In this document: positions 27,441 through 36,239 of the stretch, piece by piece
How the letters are laid out: each line of letters begins with the position of its first letter
Position numbering within the stretch: the first letter of the stretch is position 1
Source of the DNA: Paenibacillus sp. FSL K6-1330
Lineage (GTDB): Bacteria > Bacillota > Bacilli > Paenibacillales > Paenibacillaceae
Assembly: GCF_037976825.1 (NCBI RefSeq)
Contig: NZ_CP150269.1
Coordinates: 3,795,501 to 3,859,500 of the forward strand
Reading direction: 5' to 3'
Length of the DNA: 64,000 nt
Made by a program: the position numbers and the translations under genes
Notes under the pieces: model-generated
The model's input: the letters and a program-made list of their open reading frames with translations, nothing else
What the model was told of the DNA's origin: nothing
Databases searched by the model: none

Positions 27441-28031
27441 TTATTGGTGTTTAATCTTGCTATACTTACTTTCTATTTCATCAAATTCTTCTCTTGTTAT
27501 CCCCAACAAAATATTATCATAAAATTTCCCACCCATATAAATAATTCGTCTTCTTCGTCCTTCTTCAATGAATCCGAGATTTTTATGGAATTTAAGTGAT
27601 GCTTCGTTTATTTCAACACAGCTGGAATTGCATTTTTGCATCCGTAATTCATAGAAGCCATATCGCATAATAATTCTTGTTGCTTCTGATGCGTATCCAT
27701 TGTTCCTATAACCTCTGTGCACTCCCAAGCCAAAACTAAACACTCCATTTTTGTGGTCTAATGAATTTAAGTTAATGAGTCCAACTAACTGATTATTTGA
27801 TAGCGTTTCGATAGCAAACATCTTTCTATAATTGTCTTTGAAATTATCATACTTATCCGACACTTCGGCAACGTCTATATCATTCTTAGGAAGTTCGATA
27901 CCCCATTCCATTAGCCGAATTGCTTCACTATCGGTGCTTTCCAATTTCCATTGTTCCCAATCACTTCTTTGAGTTGCCCTTAGTCTAATTTTAGTACCTT
28001 GCCAAAAATAACTTGATTCAATGATTGTCAT
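27441..28031 (-). CDS. GNAT acetyltransferase (RimJ/RimL-like)
   Basis: 196 residues. Acetyl-CoA-binding motif A is visible as GLGVHRGYRNNGYASEATRIIMRYGF, after the beta strand LVGLINLNSLDHKNGVFSFG. The C-terminal motif NEASLKFHKNLGFIEEGRRR is typical of RimJ-type GNATs. It should transfer an acetyl group to an amine, possibly an antibiotic or protein N-terminus. The substrate cannot be told. Its ribosome binding site (GGGAATG) is weak. Confidence 0.85.
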   Translation of the reverse strand: MTIIESSYFWQGTKIRLRATQRSDWEQWKLESTDSEAIRLMEWGIELPKNDIDVAEVSDKYDNFKDNYRKMFAIETLSNNQLVGLINLNSLDHKNGVFSFGLGVHRGYRNNGYASEATRIIMRYGFYELRMQKCNSSCVEINEASLKFHKNLGFIEEGRRRRIIYMGGKFYDNILLGITREEFDEIESKYSKIKHQ

Positions 28032-28158
28032 AATTCATTCCCTATATTTGATATAAATGTAAATTACATCCTTTTCTATTGCGCCATATGTTGGACTTGT
28101 CAATTCACCTCTATCAGGCAAGATCATGATTATCCCAGAACGTCCTGTTATTCAACTA

Positions 28159-28250
28159 TCCTGACCGTTAGTTGAACAAAAGCAGCCGATCGCGTAAACG
28201 GCTGGCTTCTCTTGTCTTCTATTGAACTAACGTTTCCCGTTAGCTTAATA
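28159..28250. repeat. Short-form structured repeat with both cores
   Basis: The left core CAACTATCCTGACCGTTAGTTG has a CAACTA/TAGTTG dyad. A GCCG..CGGC stem forms the centre. The right core is TTGAACTAACGTTTCCCGTTAG with a CTAACG/CGTTAG dyad. The outer GTTAGTT and AACTAAC pair with each other. The two cores are imperfect direct repeats of one another. Confidence 0.8.
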
Positions 28251-28267
28251 AACTAAAGAGTCGGCCA

Positions 28268-29740
28268 TTAACTAATCTCAGCAGTTAATTTTACAGCATC
28301 GATTCGATTTCCAGCTGGATCGAAATGTATGAATCGCAAATATCCATCGGGGTCTGTGTGAAATTCAAGTTGTTCGTCAATGTGCGCGGTAGCACATTTT
28401 AGTGTATTCGTTTGTTGAGAAACCGGAATTAGCTCGTATTTAAACCATGCCCCTTTATTTTTTTGCATGAACAGATAGAGTCTGTTATCCTCAAAGGTCA
28501 CGACTACGGTGGATCTGGGGTCAATGCCGAAACGGTAGAATGTGTCGTAAAACAACCCGACTGCAAACCGTGGCGTATTGATAATAGTCAGTTGATCTAA
28601 AGCCTCGGTCAATTGATCTGCTTGCAATGAATCTATATTTCCTTCCGCAGTACTGTATATTCCCGCATACTTTTCAAGTGTATTTGGGGCTATATCTAAC
28701 GGCTGTATAGCTCCGGGCTGGGCAACGTCTTCTCCCATCACGATCTTGGCTAAACATTGACTTATAATGTCTATGGGCGTGAGGTTGATATTGCTCAGCA
28801 CGATAATAGCGATTTCCTCAGCGGTATAACGATTAAACTCCACATAAAACCCATTCATCGTTCCGTTATGCCAGACACGCTTTCTTGGCTTATTATTAAT
28901 GGATTGCTCCGTTACAACCCAGCCATAGCTCCCGACAGGTGAGGTCATACTCCCGAATAATTGATCACGCACATGTTTTCCAATCAAATCATCCCTATAT
29001 AACGCCCGATCCCAAAGATAAAGATCATCGATCGTTGAGTACATCACACCTGCTCCCACATGTAGGCACATGTCGACATACTCGGTTGGAATGATTCCTT
29101 TGCATATGGAGTACCCTGACGCAAATTGTTTCAGGAGTGTTCTTCCGTCTTCACATCCTGTATTCACTAAATTTAATGGCTTGCAGATGTGTTCAGATAT
29201 ATATCGTTCGTAAGATATCCCCGATGTCTTCTCGATAATGAAACCAAGCAAAATATAAGACGAACTGGTGTAACTGAATCCTTCTCCTGGGGGAAACTGA
29301 AGTGGTTTATCCTTAAACGAACCAATGGTTTGTTCTATAGTAGCATACAGCCTCATCGTTTCTTTCCAATAATTTGGGAAACTTGGATAATCAGGTATTC
29401 CTGAAGTGTTCGTCAATAAATGGTGGATCGTAATGATGTCGCCATTCGGATAATCTGGTATGTAAATTTGGATAGGATCATCAATGCGAAGCTTTCCCTG
29501 CTCTTGCAACTGCAACACCGCCATAGCGGTAAACCCTTTTGTAAGAGAACCGATACGAAACTTGGTTTGTGGGGTGTTGGGTACGTCGTGCTCAAAATTC
29601 GCCATGCCATATCCCTTTCGCAGCAATATCTTATTCCCTTCGGCTACCAAGACTGCCCCGTTGAAATACCCCCGATTCGCTAGTGCATCCATGTAATCGT
29701 TTAATTTTGCCACTGTGCGTAAAGCATTACTGGTTCTCAT
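28268..29740 (-). CDS. Serine beta-lactamase-like / penicillin-binding-protein-like hydrolase
   Basis: 490 residues. The catalytic SLTK (Ser65, Lys68 in IGSLTKGFTAMAV) is intact. The second motif reads YTSSSYILLG, so the usual YxN is YxS. HNG in VWHNGTMNGFY replaces the KTG box, as in many esterase-like class C relatives. The C-terminal 150 residues form a DUF3471-like beta domain. No signal peptide is seen, so a cytoplasmic esterase or peptidase role is as likely as antibiotic hydrolysis. GGGGAGAG precedes the ATG. Confidence 0.85.
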   Translation of the reverse strand: MRTSNALRTVAKLNDYMDALANRGYFNGAVLVAEGNKILLRKGYGMANFEHDVPNTPQTKFRIGSLTKGFTAMAVLQLQEQGKLRIDDPIQIYIPDYPNGDIITIHHLLTNTSGIPDYPSFPNYWKETMRLYATIEQTIGSFKDKPLQFPPGEGFSYTSSSYILLGFIIEKTSGISYERYISEHICKPLNLVNTGCEDGRTLLKQFASGYSICKGIIPTEYVDMCLHVGAGVMYSTIDDLYLWDRALYRDDLIGKHVRDQLFGSMTSPVGSYGWVVTEQSINNKPRKRVWHNGTMNGFYVEFNRYTAEEIAIIVLSNINLTPIDIISQCLAKIVMGEDVAQPGAIQPLDIAPNTLEKYAGIYSTAEGNIDSLQADQLTEALDQLTIINTPRFAVGLFYDTFYRFGIDPRSTVVVTFEDNRLYLFMQKNKGAWFKYELIPVSQQTNTLKCATAHIDEQLEFHTDPDGYLRFIHFDPAGNRIDAVKLTAEIS

Positions 29741-29931
29741 TTACTCTCCCCTTTGCTCTTGTGTATAATCTGCAACTGCGGTTTCAGCTTGGCAATTTCC
29801 ATGTCTTGTTTAGTGCGTACGAGCTAAGCAGCCCAAGACCAATTTTAAGCTTAGTTTCACAATATCACAGGTATAGAAGTGCATATAGCGAGAAAATAAT
29901 TATAATCAGATTTACCCCTTCCATTAAAGAA

Positions 29932-30076
29932 ATCTGCCCGATAGCTTAATAAGCTAGAGCAGTTAAATGTAATTAAATGCTTATCTAATCGGCAATCGGG
30001 ACAAGAACTTGTACCGATAAAACAAAAAAAGCCGCTAATAGCGACTTTCAAAGGGACCATGTTCTTGTCCACCGAC
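29932..30076. repeat. Long-form structured repeat, copy 8
   Basis: The core TCTGCCCGATAGCTTAATA and the dyad TTAAATGCTTATCTAA are followed directly by CGGGACAAGAACTTGTACC (first arm lost), the hairpin AAAGCCGCTAATAGCGACTTT and the end CATGTTCTTGTCCACCGACA. Confidence 0.85.
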
Positions 30077-30196
30077 AGTTCTGTTATCATTTCTTCACAC
30101 TCATTCTTAACTTCATTGAAAATTTCTCCATATCCCCCCCTTACATCAATACGGTTCAAATTACAGATTCTTCTTACTAACTTATAGAACAGATAC
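30077..30196 (-). pseudogene. Gene fragment running into a repeat
   Basis: A minus-strand frame reads IEYLFYKLVRRICNLNRIDV, then GGYGEIFNEVKNECEEMITELS, and then continues into the right end of the repeat at 29932-30076. It has coding character but no start with a ribosome binding site and no family match. It looks like the interior of a gene cut at both ends. Confidence 0.35.
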
Positions 30197-31501
30197 TCAA
30201 TACGTCGCTTTTGGAGCAAACTGACCTTGATTCTTTAGAGCATAGTCAAAGAAACGAAGGATAAGTTCATTTTGTGTTTCAATCGCATAATATTTATCGA
30301 TATCTGCTTCTTGGCCTTCTTGCAACAGGTTTGCCAATATAGGCGAGAATAAAGGCAGATCGGTTAAACTTAAATGCTTTGCGCCTTTAAAATGAACATT
30401 GTATGCACCTTTGAAATTTTTATTTGAAATTCTATTCGCGATATACGAAGAACTGCTGTCGAGCTGTATCCACACATCATCCGAATAAACGTTAAGAAGC
30501 GGGATGGTATAAGCTTCGGATTTTGCTTTTAATTCGTTTGTAACTTTATCATACACAAGCTCGCTAAAGAACGGAGCATCTATATTTACTACGGCGTCAA
30601 TGTCATCGCGTTCTCTGCTCAGTGCTATGCTTGCGGCACCCCCCATAGAATGACCGAACACGCCTATTTTCTGTGTATCGATGCGTTCATATACAGAATC
30701 TTTTTTTTGCTCGGCTTGTTCCAGAATCGTATCCATGACAAAATCCATATCATCCGTTCGCAATTTCATCCATTTTTGAGTAAGCTCGAAAAACTCACCA
30801 ACCGAATAAACCCCTTTATTTGCATTGTTGAATTCTTGCATGTACTCGGAGTTAATCATCACGACCTTTCCATCCTCGGAAACGGTATAAAAAGAATGAT
30901 AGGGATGGTCAATTGAAACGACGACATAACCATAGCTCGCAAGTTCTGTAAAGGTAGAAGTATTGCTTGTTTTAATACCGAATGCTCCATGGGAGAACAC
31001 AAGCAAAGGATAGGTTCCGTCTGCCTGTTCAGGATACCAAAATTCCACGTTAACAAACCGATTGTCTTTCTGATCCGTAAACTCTTCGATACGATTCTTG
31101 TCCACATAGCTGTAAGTGGCGGTCGCCACTGCATACGGACCTGTCACTTGCGGCAGCCTATGCTGTGGAAAAAGTAAAACAGGAACAAGGGTAATGACTA
31201 CGGTCAGTGCTAACAAAAGGAATTTCCATACCGTAGAGAAAGCTTTGTAACGCGGGAGGTGTGTTTGTTTGCGCAGGAGCGCAACCATTTCCTTGAACGC
31301 TAATATAAAGAGCAAGCCTGCAAACAGTCCCCAAGTGTACTCCCATACGACAACTTTACCCAAGCTCAGCATCATGAATACTATAAACATTGCGATTCTC
31401 GTCCAACTCTTTATCTTGCTGCGGCTTTGCTTGGTTACAATGGAATAAACGGTAATTGCTAGCTCGAAGACCAACGTAACAACAAGTATTAAAATCTCCA
31501 T
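30197..31501 (-). CDS. Membrane-anchored alpha/beta hydrolase, PAF-acetylhydrolase-like
   Basis: The ATG at 31501 is preferred (GGAGGAGGAG upstream); an in-frame TTG lies at 31525. About 434 residues. Three or four N-terminal membrane helices (within residues 1-115) are followed by a hydrolase domain. LLVFSHGAFGIKTSNTSTFT forms the oxyanion region and GVFGHSMGGAAS the nucleophile elbow. The layout matches platelet-activating-factor acetylhydrolase-like lipases. The active site position relative to the membrane is not certain. Confidence 0.8.
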   Translation of the reverse strand: MEILILVVTLVFELAITVYSIVTKQSRSKIKSWTRIAMFIVFMMLSLGKVVVWEYTWGLFAGLLFILAFKEMVALLRKQTHLPRYKAFSTVWKFLLLALTVVITLVPVLLFPQHRLPQVTGPYAVATATYSYVDKNRIEEFTDQKDNRFVNVEFWYPEQADGTYPLLVFSHGAFGIKTSNTSTFTELASYGYVVVSIDHPYHSFYTVSEDGKVVMINSEYMQEFNNANKGVYSVGEFFELTQKWMKLRTDDMDFVMDTILEQAEQKKDSVYERIDTQKIGVFGHSMGGAASIALSRERDDIDAVVNIDAPFFSELVYDKVTNELKAKSEAYTIPLLNVYSDDVWIQLDSSSSYIANRISNKNFKGAYNVHFKGAKHLSLTDLPLFSPILANLLQEGQEADIDKYYAIETQNELILRFFDYALKNQGQFAPKATY

Positions 31502-31679
31502 AAGACTTCTCTGCTCCTCCTCCAACTTTTTATGAGTTGATCATAATAAATGGAAGAGCAGGTGTATACGCATAAACGATAAGCTGTAGCTGAGAGCCAA
31601 TAGGTTGTAAAAAACAACGCAAAGTATTGTACTTACGCTGCGAATAAGACTTTATTTAGGAACGGTTTGTGTATATCTT

Positions 31680-32108
31680 CTAAACCTCGTTTTTAAATGT
31701 TTTTAGTCTTTCATTGATCTTTTGAGCTTCCTTTTTGTCATTCTTATACGTCAGCAGGCGAACGATAGCGTAAACTACGGCAATTTCCAAAGCCAATAAT
31801 AGTATGTCGAAAGTGCCGTATACGAGATTCAATAGGACAGCCAGAGAAATTAATAGAGTTTCCAGAAAAAAGAAATGTAAAATCACTCGAAGGCGCATTT
31901 TATTCTCGCTAATCGCATGCGGCGTACATAAAATGATTCCGGTCAAAGCACCCAGAAAAGAGAAAGCCATAATTGTAAAAATCGTATTTAATTCGAAACT
32001 TGCATCAGGAGCATAGATTTGCCGCAAAATAGTGATGATTATAATGATGGAGGCGAATATAATTAAGAAACCTCTAAGCATTTCTTTTATGAGCTCGGAA
32101 TACTTCAT
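31680..32108 (-). CDS. DUF3021 membrane protein
   Basis: 142 residues with four hydrophobic helices (about 12-29, 42-61, 75-95, 100-118) and a charged C-terminal tail. DUF3021 proteins are usually encoded with a LytTR regulator and probably act as its membrane-bound antagonist or sensor. Here the LytTR gene lies 14 bp upstream on the same strand. An AAAGGAGG site precedes the ATG. Confidence 0.8.
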   Translation of the reverse strand: MKYSELIKEMLRGFLIIFASIIIIITILRQIYAPDASFELNTIFTIMAFSFLGALTGIILCTPHAISENKMRLRVILHFFFLETLLISLAVLLNLVYGTFDILLLALEIAVVYAIVRLLTYKNDKKEAQKINERLKTFKNEV

Positions 32109-32122
32109 ATAGTTCCCTCCTT

Positions 32123-32569
32123 TTATAATCCAAGCATATGTTTAAGTATTGGCACATACTGCCGTGAGATGACTACCTTCTCCCCGTTATCCAATAATGC
32201 TTGAAAACGGCCGCTGATCGACGGATGAATACTGGAAATCTTGGCTATATTTAGAATGGTGGATTTGGAAGCGCGAAAACAATGTTTCTCTTTGCAAAGT
32301 TCCTCCAGTTCATAAAGCTTTTGTTTGACTTCATGAACGTTGTTCTTACAATACGCAAACACTTTTCCGTCAACAGCTTCAAAATAATAAATATCACTAA
32401 TTTTAATGCGGCTGATCTTATCCTCATGATAACCAAGTATAATGAGTGTTTCGGTTTTTATTTTATTAACGAGCTTATGTATTTCTTCGTCTACTTGGTG
32501 ACACCTGATGCGGATCTCCTCTTCTTCTGTATTGTCTATTACTTCGATGAAAATTTTGATGAAAATCAC
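32123..32569 (-). CDS. LytTR-domain transcriptional regulator
   Basis: 148 residues. A short N-terminal segment precedes a LytTR DNA-binding domain (about 50-147: ISDIYYFEAVDGKVFAY, FRASKSTILNIAKI, GEKVVISRQYV). There is no receiver domain, which is the usual form when paired with DUF3021. The reported start is a GTG inside the sequence GAGGGTG, which is itself the best ribosome binding site. An ATC six bases after that site stands where relatives have ATG (IKIFIEVID), so the original start codon may be mutated. Confidence 0.8.
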   Translation of the reverse strand: MIFIKIFIEVIDNTEEEEIRIRCHQVDEEIHKLVNKIKTETLIILGYHEDKISRIKISDIYYFEAVDGKVFAYCKNNVHEVKQKLYELEELCKEKHCFRASKSTILNIAKISSIHPSISGRFQALLDNGEKVVISRQYVPILKHMLGL

Positions 32570-32750
32570 CCTCGAAAATTCGAATTAAACTTGTTAACGT
32601 TTATAACGTTCGGTCTTTCGTTAGTTGTTAAAAGAAATTCACTCTTGATTATTCCCCATTTTTTCCCATCTCTTCGCTGAAATAACCTATGCCAAAATAG
32701 TGGCAAAATCCCTCTTTCACCCGCATTACGCAGCGATTGATATTCGAAAT
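32570..32750. other. Upstream region of the LytTR unit
   Basis: The segment has AT-rich promoter-like sequence, including ACGTTTATAACGTT near 32597. I see no gene. Confidence 0.3.
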
Positions 32751-32820
32751 ATCCTGCCGGTTAGTTGAACAAAGGTATGTGATCACGTTGATCGACTGCT
32801 TTCTTGTTTGATAACGCTAG
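32751..32820. repeat. Short-form structured repeat
   Basis: The core TCCTGCCGGTTAGTTGAACA is followed by the stem GATCACG/TTGATC and TGCTTTCTTGTTTGATAACGCTAG as a degenerate right core. It supplies the C-terminus of the ORF at 32761-32919. Confidence 0.6.
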
Positions 32821-32919
32821 CAATGAATCAATCCGATAGTTTTGATCGAATCCTTGATTCTCTATTACAAGAAAACATGGCTCTGTGATGTGTAAGTGCG
32901 TATCCAAAATGGTTTGCAT
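32761..32919 (-). pseudogene. 5' gene stub fused to a short repeat
   Basis: An AGAGGAA site 5 nt before the ATG at 32919 starts a 52-residue frame (MQTILDTHLHITEPCFLVIEN...). About the first 36 residues are outside the repeat and the rest is repeat sequence with its TAA in the core. No family is recognised. It is the same kind of junction as at 5522 and 8102. Confidence 0.5.
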
Positions 32920-33094
32920 GAAATTCCTCTTCTCCTATTGCCTGATGTAAGTATTGGAAAAACAGCACTCATGTTTCATTTGATGGAATTAAGTTTCAAT
33001 TATGGTACTATATATTCTAATTGAAAGGTAATAAAATAAAAAGTACCCAATAAATAATTAGAATTATGTGAGTTTGCCCCACGCCATTGAGCAA

Positions 33095-33234
33095 ATCTGC
33101 CCGTTAGCTTAATGAAACATAGTTAGGTACTTATCTAATTGGTATCCGATTATGTTCTTGTCCTTTTCGGCGATAAAATAAAAAAGTCGCTAATATAGCG
33201 ACTTTCAATGGGACCATGTTTTTGTCCCCCGACA
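33095..33234. repeat. Long-form structured repeat, copy 9
   Basis: The core TCTGCCCGTTAGCTTAATGA has a 10-bp shortened left part, then the dyad TTAGGTACTTATCTAA and TATGTTCTTGTCC. The middle palindrome is lost. The hairpin AAGTCGCTAATATAGCGACTTT and the end CATGTTTTTGTCCCCCGACA follow. Confidence 0.85.
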
Positions 33235-33321
33235 TCAGACTACTTAGTGTGCCAGCTGAATATGGTAAATCACCTGAAAAGCCACTCTTATATGGGCAGA
33301 TTTATACTTTACAAACGATTA
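33235..33321 (-). pseudogene. Short gene fragment between two repeats
   Basis: The minus strand reads YKSGFSGDLPYSAGTLSSL and then enters the right end of the repeat at 33095-33234. It is only about 28 codons with no start. It is recorded because it repeats the pattern of coding sequence cut at the repeat end. Confidence 0.3.
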
Positions 33322-33362
33322 TAATTAGACAATTATCTAATCGGTAATCGGTATAAGTTCTA
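33322..33362. repeat. Partial repeat (dyad only)
   Basis: ATTAGACAATTATCTAATCGGTAATCGGTATAAGTTCT matches the central part of the long form without core or hairpin. It ends at the stop of the kinase gene at 33364. Confidence 0.6.
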
Positions 33363-33363
33363 A

Positions 33364-33885
33364 TTATGACCAGGCTTTTGGAAAGTCTTTTTCTTGTACC
33401 TTCTCTACAATTCTTTCAACACAATTTTCTAGTCCATTGGTGAACGTATCAACTTCAATATCGTAAATCTCTTCCTTATGTACAAAGTCCAATTGTGATC
33501 TAGATAATCCTATCCTGCGGTCCCCTCTTTCTTTTTCTCGACGTTCAAGCTCTGTTGTTGGACAATGAACACCCACAAACAATATAGGATACCCGGATAG
33601 AATTGCTTTGCAATCCGATCTTATAAATTCGTCATGAATAACATGGTCAATAATAAGATTAACAGCTTTATCAGAAAACATGGTAATCGTTCGATGAAAA
33701 AAATACTCGGTTTCAACCGGAATGAGCCGATCGTTGTCCCTATCTTCCATTCGTTCAATAACAACATCAAAATCGTCGATACTGTAATGGTAAAAATCAG
33801 GTAGCCGTTTAAGTAATTGTTTGGCTAGTGTTGTCTTCCCCGAGCTTGATACTCCATTCAGGAAAATAATATTCCCTCTTTTCAT
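33364..33885 (-). CDS. P-loop kinase, chloramphenicol phosphotransferase-like (paralogue 2)
   Basis: 173 residues. Walker A GVSSSGKT is at 11-18, with the acidic pair IDDFD near 37-41 and ERREKERGDRRIG as lid region near 113-126. It is closer to the paralogue at 42908 (both have SIDDF and RGDR-IGL-SQ) than to the one at 7416. It probably phosphorylates a small molecule. The ribosome binding site GAGGGGG precedes the ATG. Confidence 0.85.
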   Translation of the reverse strand: MKRGNIIFLNGVSSSGKTTLAKQLLKRLPDFYHYSIDDFDVVIERMEDRDNDRLIPVETEYFFHRTITMFSDKAVNLIIDHVIHDEFIRSDCKAILSGYPILFVGVHCPTTELERREKERGDRRIGLSRSQLDFVHKEEIYDIEVDTFTNGLENCVERIVEKVQEKDFPKAWS

Positions 33886-34065
33886 ATGTCCCCCTCAGCT
33901 TACGTCATACTAAATGAATTACAAGATGAACGATAGCACTACCCCTCCAGCAAATCACAGATTAAAGACTCGTTGAAGTACTGCACTCTCGTACCAGATA
34001 CGTAATCTTTGATAAAAGAAAGACCTATCCAGATTGTTGAATTATTTTTGGTAGCTTATTCTTCA

Positions 34066-34142
34066 CATGGTTGAAATTTAAAGACCGCCGATTGTGTCGT
34101 CCGGCTGCTTACGTGTCTGTTTCGTTATCATTTCCCGTTAGT
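34066..34142. repeat. Degenerate short-form repeat
   Basis: The stem CCGCCG/CCGGC is followed by TGCTTACGTGTCTGTTTCGTTAT and CATTTCCCGTTAGTG, the right-hand core. The left core is not recognisable. It lies between the kinase and HIT units. Confidence 0.45.
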
Positions 34143-34233
34143 GATGTGCTTGATGAGAGAACCATATTTTTCACAACGTTCACGTACTTTCAGGTTCATC
34201 TCTACCAGGGTTATCATTCGCTCCTCTTAGACC

Positions 34234-34686
34234 TTAATTGTTTTCCTTTATCCAAGAACGCAACTTATCAGCATAGTAAGCGCGTTCATCTGGATCGGTC
34301 TGAGAACCCTTTGTCAGATAAAGTTGATCATTCACATATCTAGGATAAACATGGAGATGATAATGCCACACGTCTTGATTGCCAGCAGGCTCATTATGTT
34401 GCCGCGTAGAAATCCCATCACATCTATATGTACTTTTCATTGCAAACGCGGTAAGCTGAGCCGCACGGTGAATTTCAACAGCATAATCCGCAGGGAGTTC
34501 AAAAATGTTCTCGAAATGTTGATTAGGAACAACAAGAACATGTCCTTTATTGTTTGGCCACCATTTGCTCGCTATAAATGCCGTTACATATTCATTCTGG
34601 TAAATGTTATCTCTCTGTTTAGTTCCCATATTAACACGGCAAAATGGGCATTCGTATCCTTCAGGCTTATGAGAATATGTTTTCAT
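34234..34686 (-). CDS. HIT-family protein
   Basis: About 150 residues from the ATG at 34686; an in-frame TTG at 34719 would add 11 residues. Comparison with the stub at 26573 supports the ATG. The histidine triad HYHLHVYP is intact, after HNEPAGNQDVW, and CPFCRV at the N-terminus forms half of a zinc site. HIT proteins hydrolyse or transfer nucleoside monophosphates. It is a single-gene unit just left of the long repeat at 34760. Confidence 0.85.
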   Translation of the reverse strand: MKTYSHKPEGYECPFCRVNMGTKQRDNIYQNEYVTAFIASKWWPNNKGHVLVVPNQHFENIFELPADYAVEIHRAAQLTAFAMKSTYRCDGISTRQHNEPAGNQDVWHYHLHVYPRYVNDQLYLTKGSQTDPDERAYYADKLRSWIKENN

Positions 34687-34759
34687 TTTTTCTTGTTCAA
34701 TCCCTTCATTTTTTTCCAATTGAGAATATAGACGCAGGCAACCTCTGTTCGTTGCGTTA

Positions 34760-34933
34760 TTCTGCCCGTTAGCTTAATGAAATTGGATGGAAACATAATT
34801 AGATACTTGTCTAATCGGTAATCGGACCATGTCCTTGTTCTTTACGGCAATCGGTATAAGTTCTTGTCCCGATAAAACAAAAAAGCCGCTAAAATAGCGA
34901 CTTTCTTTGGGACTATGTTTTTGTCCCCCGACA
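34760..34933. repeat. Long-form structured repeat, copy 10 (near complete)
   Basis: It contains, in order, the core TCTGCCCGTTAGCTTAATGA, the dyad TTAGATACTTGTCTAATC, ACCATGTCCTTGTTC, GGTATAAGTTCTTGTCC, the hairpin AAAGCCGCTAAAATAGCGACTTT and the end TATGTTTTTGTCCCCCGACA. It is a good reference copy. Confidence 0.9.
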
Positions 34934-35115
34934 GCAAGTTTACCACTTATATTAGGGCTGCTAATTACAACGTATACTTCAATATAAGTACTACCAAATA
35001 TTGGAGTTGCTTTCGAACTGGAAAATACTTCTTTAACAGAAATCCATTCCTTATCTTCCGTTTCATGATAAATAGCTTCTAATGGAGTCGGAAAAGATCT
35101 TTGATTATCTCCAAA
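34934..35115 (-). pseudogene. Interior gene fragment running into a repeat
   Basis: One minus-strand frame reads YLFGDNQRSFPTPLEAIYHE, then TEDKEWISVKEVFSSSKATP and GSTYIEVYVVISSPNISGKL, before it enters the repeat at 34760-34933. No start codon or family is recognised. The long coding-like run suggests the interior of an exported protein gene whose 3' part was replaced by the repeat. Confidence 0.5.
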
Positions 35116-35168
35116 TAAATAATATTTCGATTTTCATATGAACTACCATAATATTTTAACAAAAAAAT

Positions 35169-36092
35169 TTACTGAACATGTATTTCCGTTTTGATATCAT
35201 TTTGACTTAAAAATTTCATTAAATCATTACTCAGCTGCACAATCTCATTGTTAGCATTATTCGCATAATCCGGCAACATCATATCGCTAACCATTTTAGT
35301 TCCTAGCCATGTCATAAAGAAAAGATCCAAAAATAAGTTTGGAAATTTAAGCACCATTTTAAGCATGGGTGGATCAATTGAAACGCCAGCTTTTTGTATT
35401 GCCTTTAGATACGCTTTTAAAGTGACTGTTATTTTGCGTGCCGTCTTTCTGGTTCTGGCTGTTTTTTTGTTCATTATCTTATTCTCAGATTGCAAAACGC
35501 TCAACATGGCAATGTCTGATACGGAATGTGTGATTAGATACGCTTGCATATCCTTTTTAATAACGTAGGGAAGCTTTGCTGTTTTAAATAATTTTGCGAG
35601 GTTTTCTATGCGTTCTGTCACTACACCATTAATTTCTCCAAATGCCGTTGCCGCTATAATCTTTGGTAGAAATCGAGCATGCAATACTCCATCTTTAATC
35701 TGTCCGCCGAAGCCGGGAAAAGCCGGTAAAAGTCTATCCCCTACGATATCCAGCCACGAAGAAAATCCAATTGAATTACTAGTCATCGTAACTATATTTT
35801 TGCTTTGATTATCTTTTAGTGCTAACAATGCCGATTCGGACCGATCATAACGAACGGCAACGAAAATAAAATCGTATACATCGTCATTTTCAAGCGTATC
35901 AATGACATTCACTTGTATCGATCTAACTGTACCTTTTTCTTTATATTGCAGGCCATTTTCTCTTAATGATTTAAATCTATTAGAATGTGCAAACAGGGTA
36001 ACGTCAAACCCTGCTTCAATAAGTTTAATTGCGTACATGCTCCCGATGACACCTGCACCAAAAATTAAAATTCTATCTTGTTTTGCTGACAT
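35169..36092 (-). CDS. Ketopantoate reductase-like oxidoreductase (ApbA/PanE family)
   Basis: The ATG at 36092 is preferred (GGGGTGG upstream); an in-frame GTG lies 9 bp further out. 307 residues. The N-terminal Rossmann fold has ILIFGAGVIGSMYAIKL (GxGxxG) and FVAVRYDRSESAL. The C-terminal helical domain is basic and less conserved (NKKTARTRKTARKITVT), so ketopantoate reduction is not certain. It is divergent from a TetR gene at 36240 with a perfect palindrome between, which suggests TetR control. Confidence 0.8.
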   Translation of the reverse strand: MSAKQDRILIFGAGVIGSMYAIKLIEAGFDVTLFAHSNRFKSLRENGLQYKEKGTVRSIQVNVIDTLENDDVYDFIFVAVRYDRSESALLALKDNQSKNIVTMTSNSIGFSSWLDIVGDRLLPAFPGFGGQIKDGVLHARFLPKIIAATAFGEINGVVTERIENLAKLFKTAKLPYVIKKDMQAYLITHSVSDIAMLSVLQSENKIMNKKTARTRKTARKITVTLKAYLKAIQKAGVSIDPPMLKMVLKFPNLFLDLFFMTWLGTKMVSDMMLPDYANNANNEIVQLSNDLMKFLSQNDIKTEIHVQ

Positions 36093-36134
36093 TAAAACCA
36101 CCCCTACTTATTAACTTTTCCTTTTGATTATCAG

Positions 36135-36146
36135 ACAACATGTTGT
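36135..36146. promoter_or_regulatory. Candidate TetR operator
   Basis: ACAACATGTTGT is a perfect 12-bp palindrome in the 147-bp gap between the divergent reductase and TetR genes. A related ATGTTGTATAAC sequence lies just after the TetR gene. Confidence 0.5.
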
Positions 36147-36239
36147 ATGATGTGATCATAAATCTTTATTATTCCTTGATCAACCATCAGTTTTTTATTA
36201 TTTGTCGGATGATATCTTATTCGCAAGTAGGAGGGAAAC

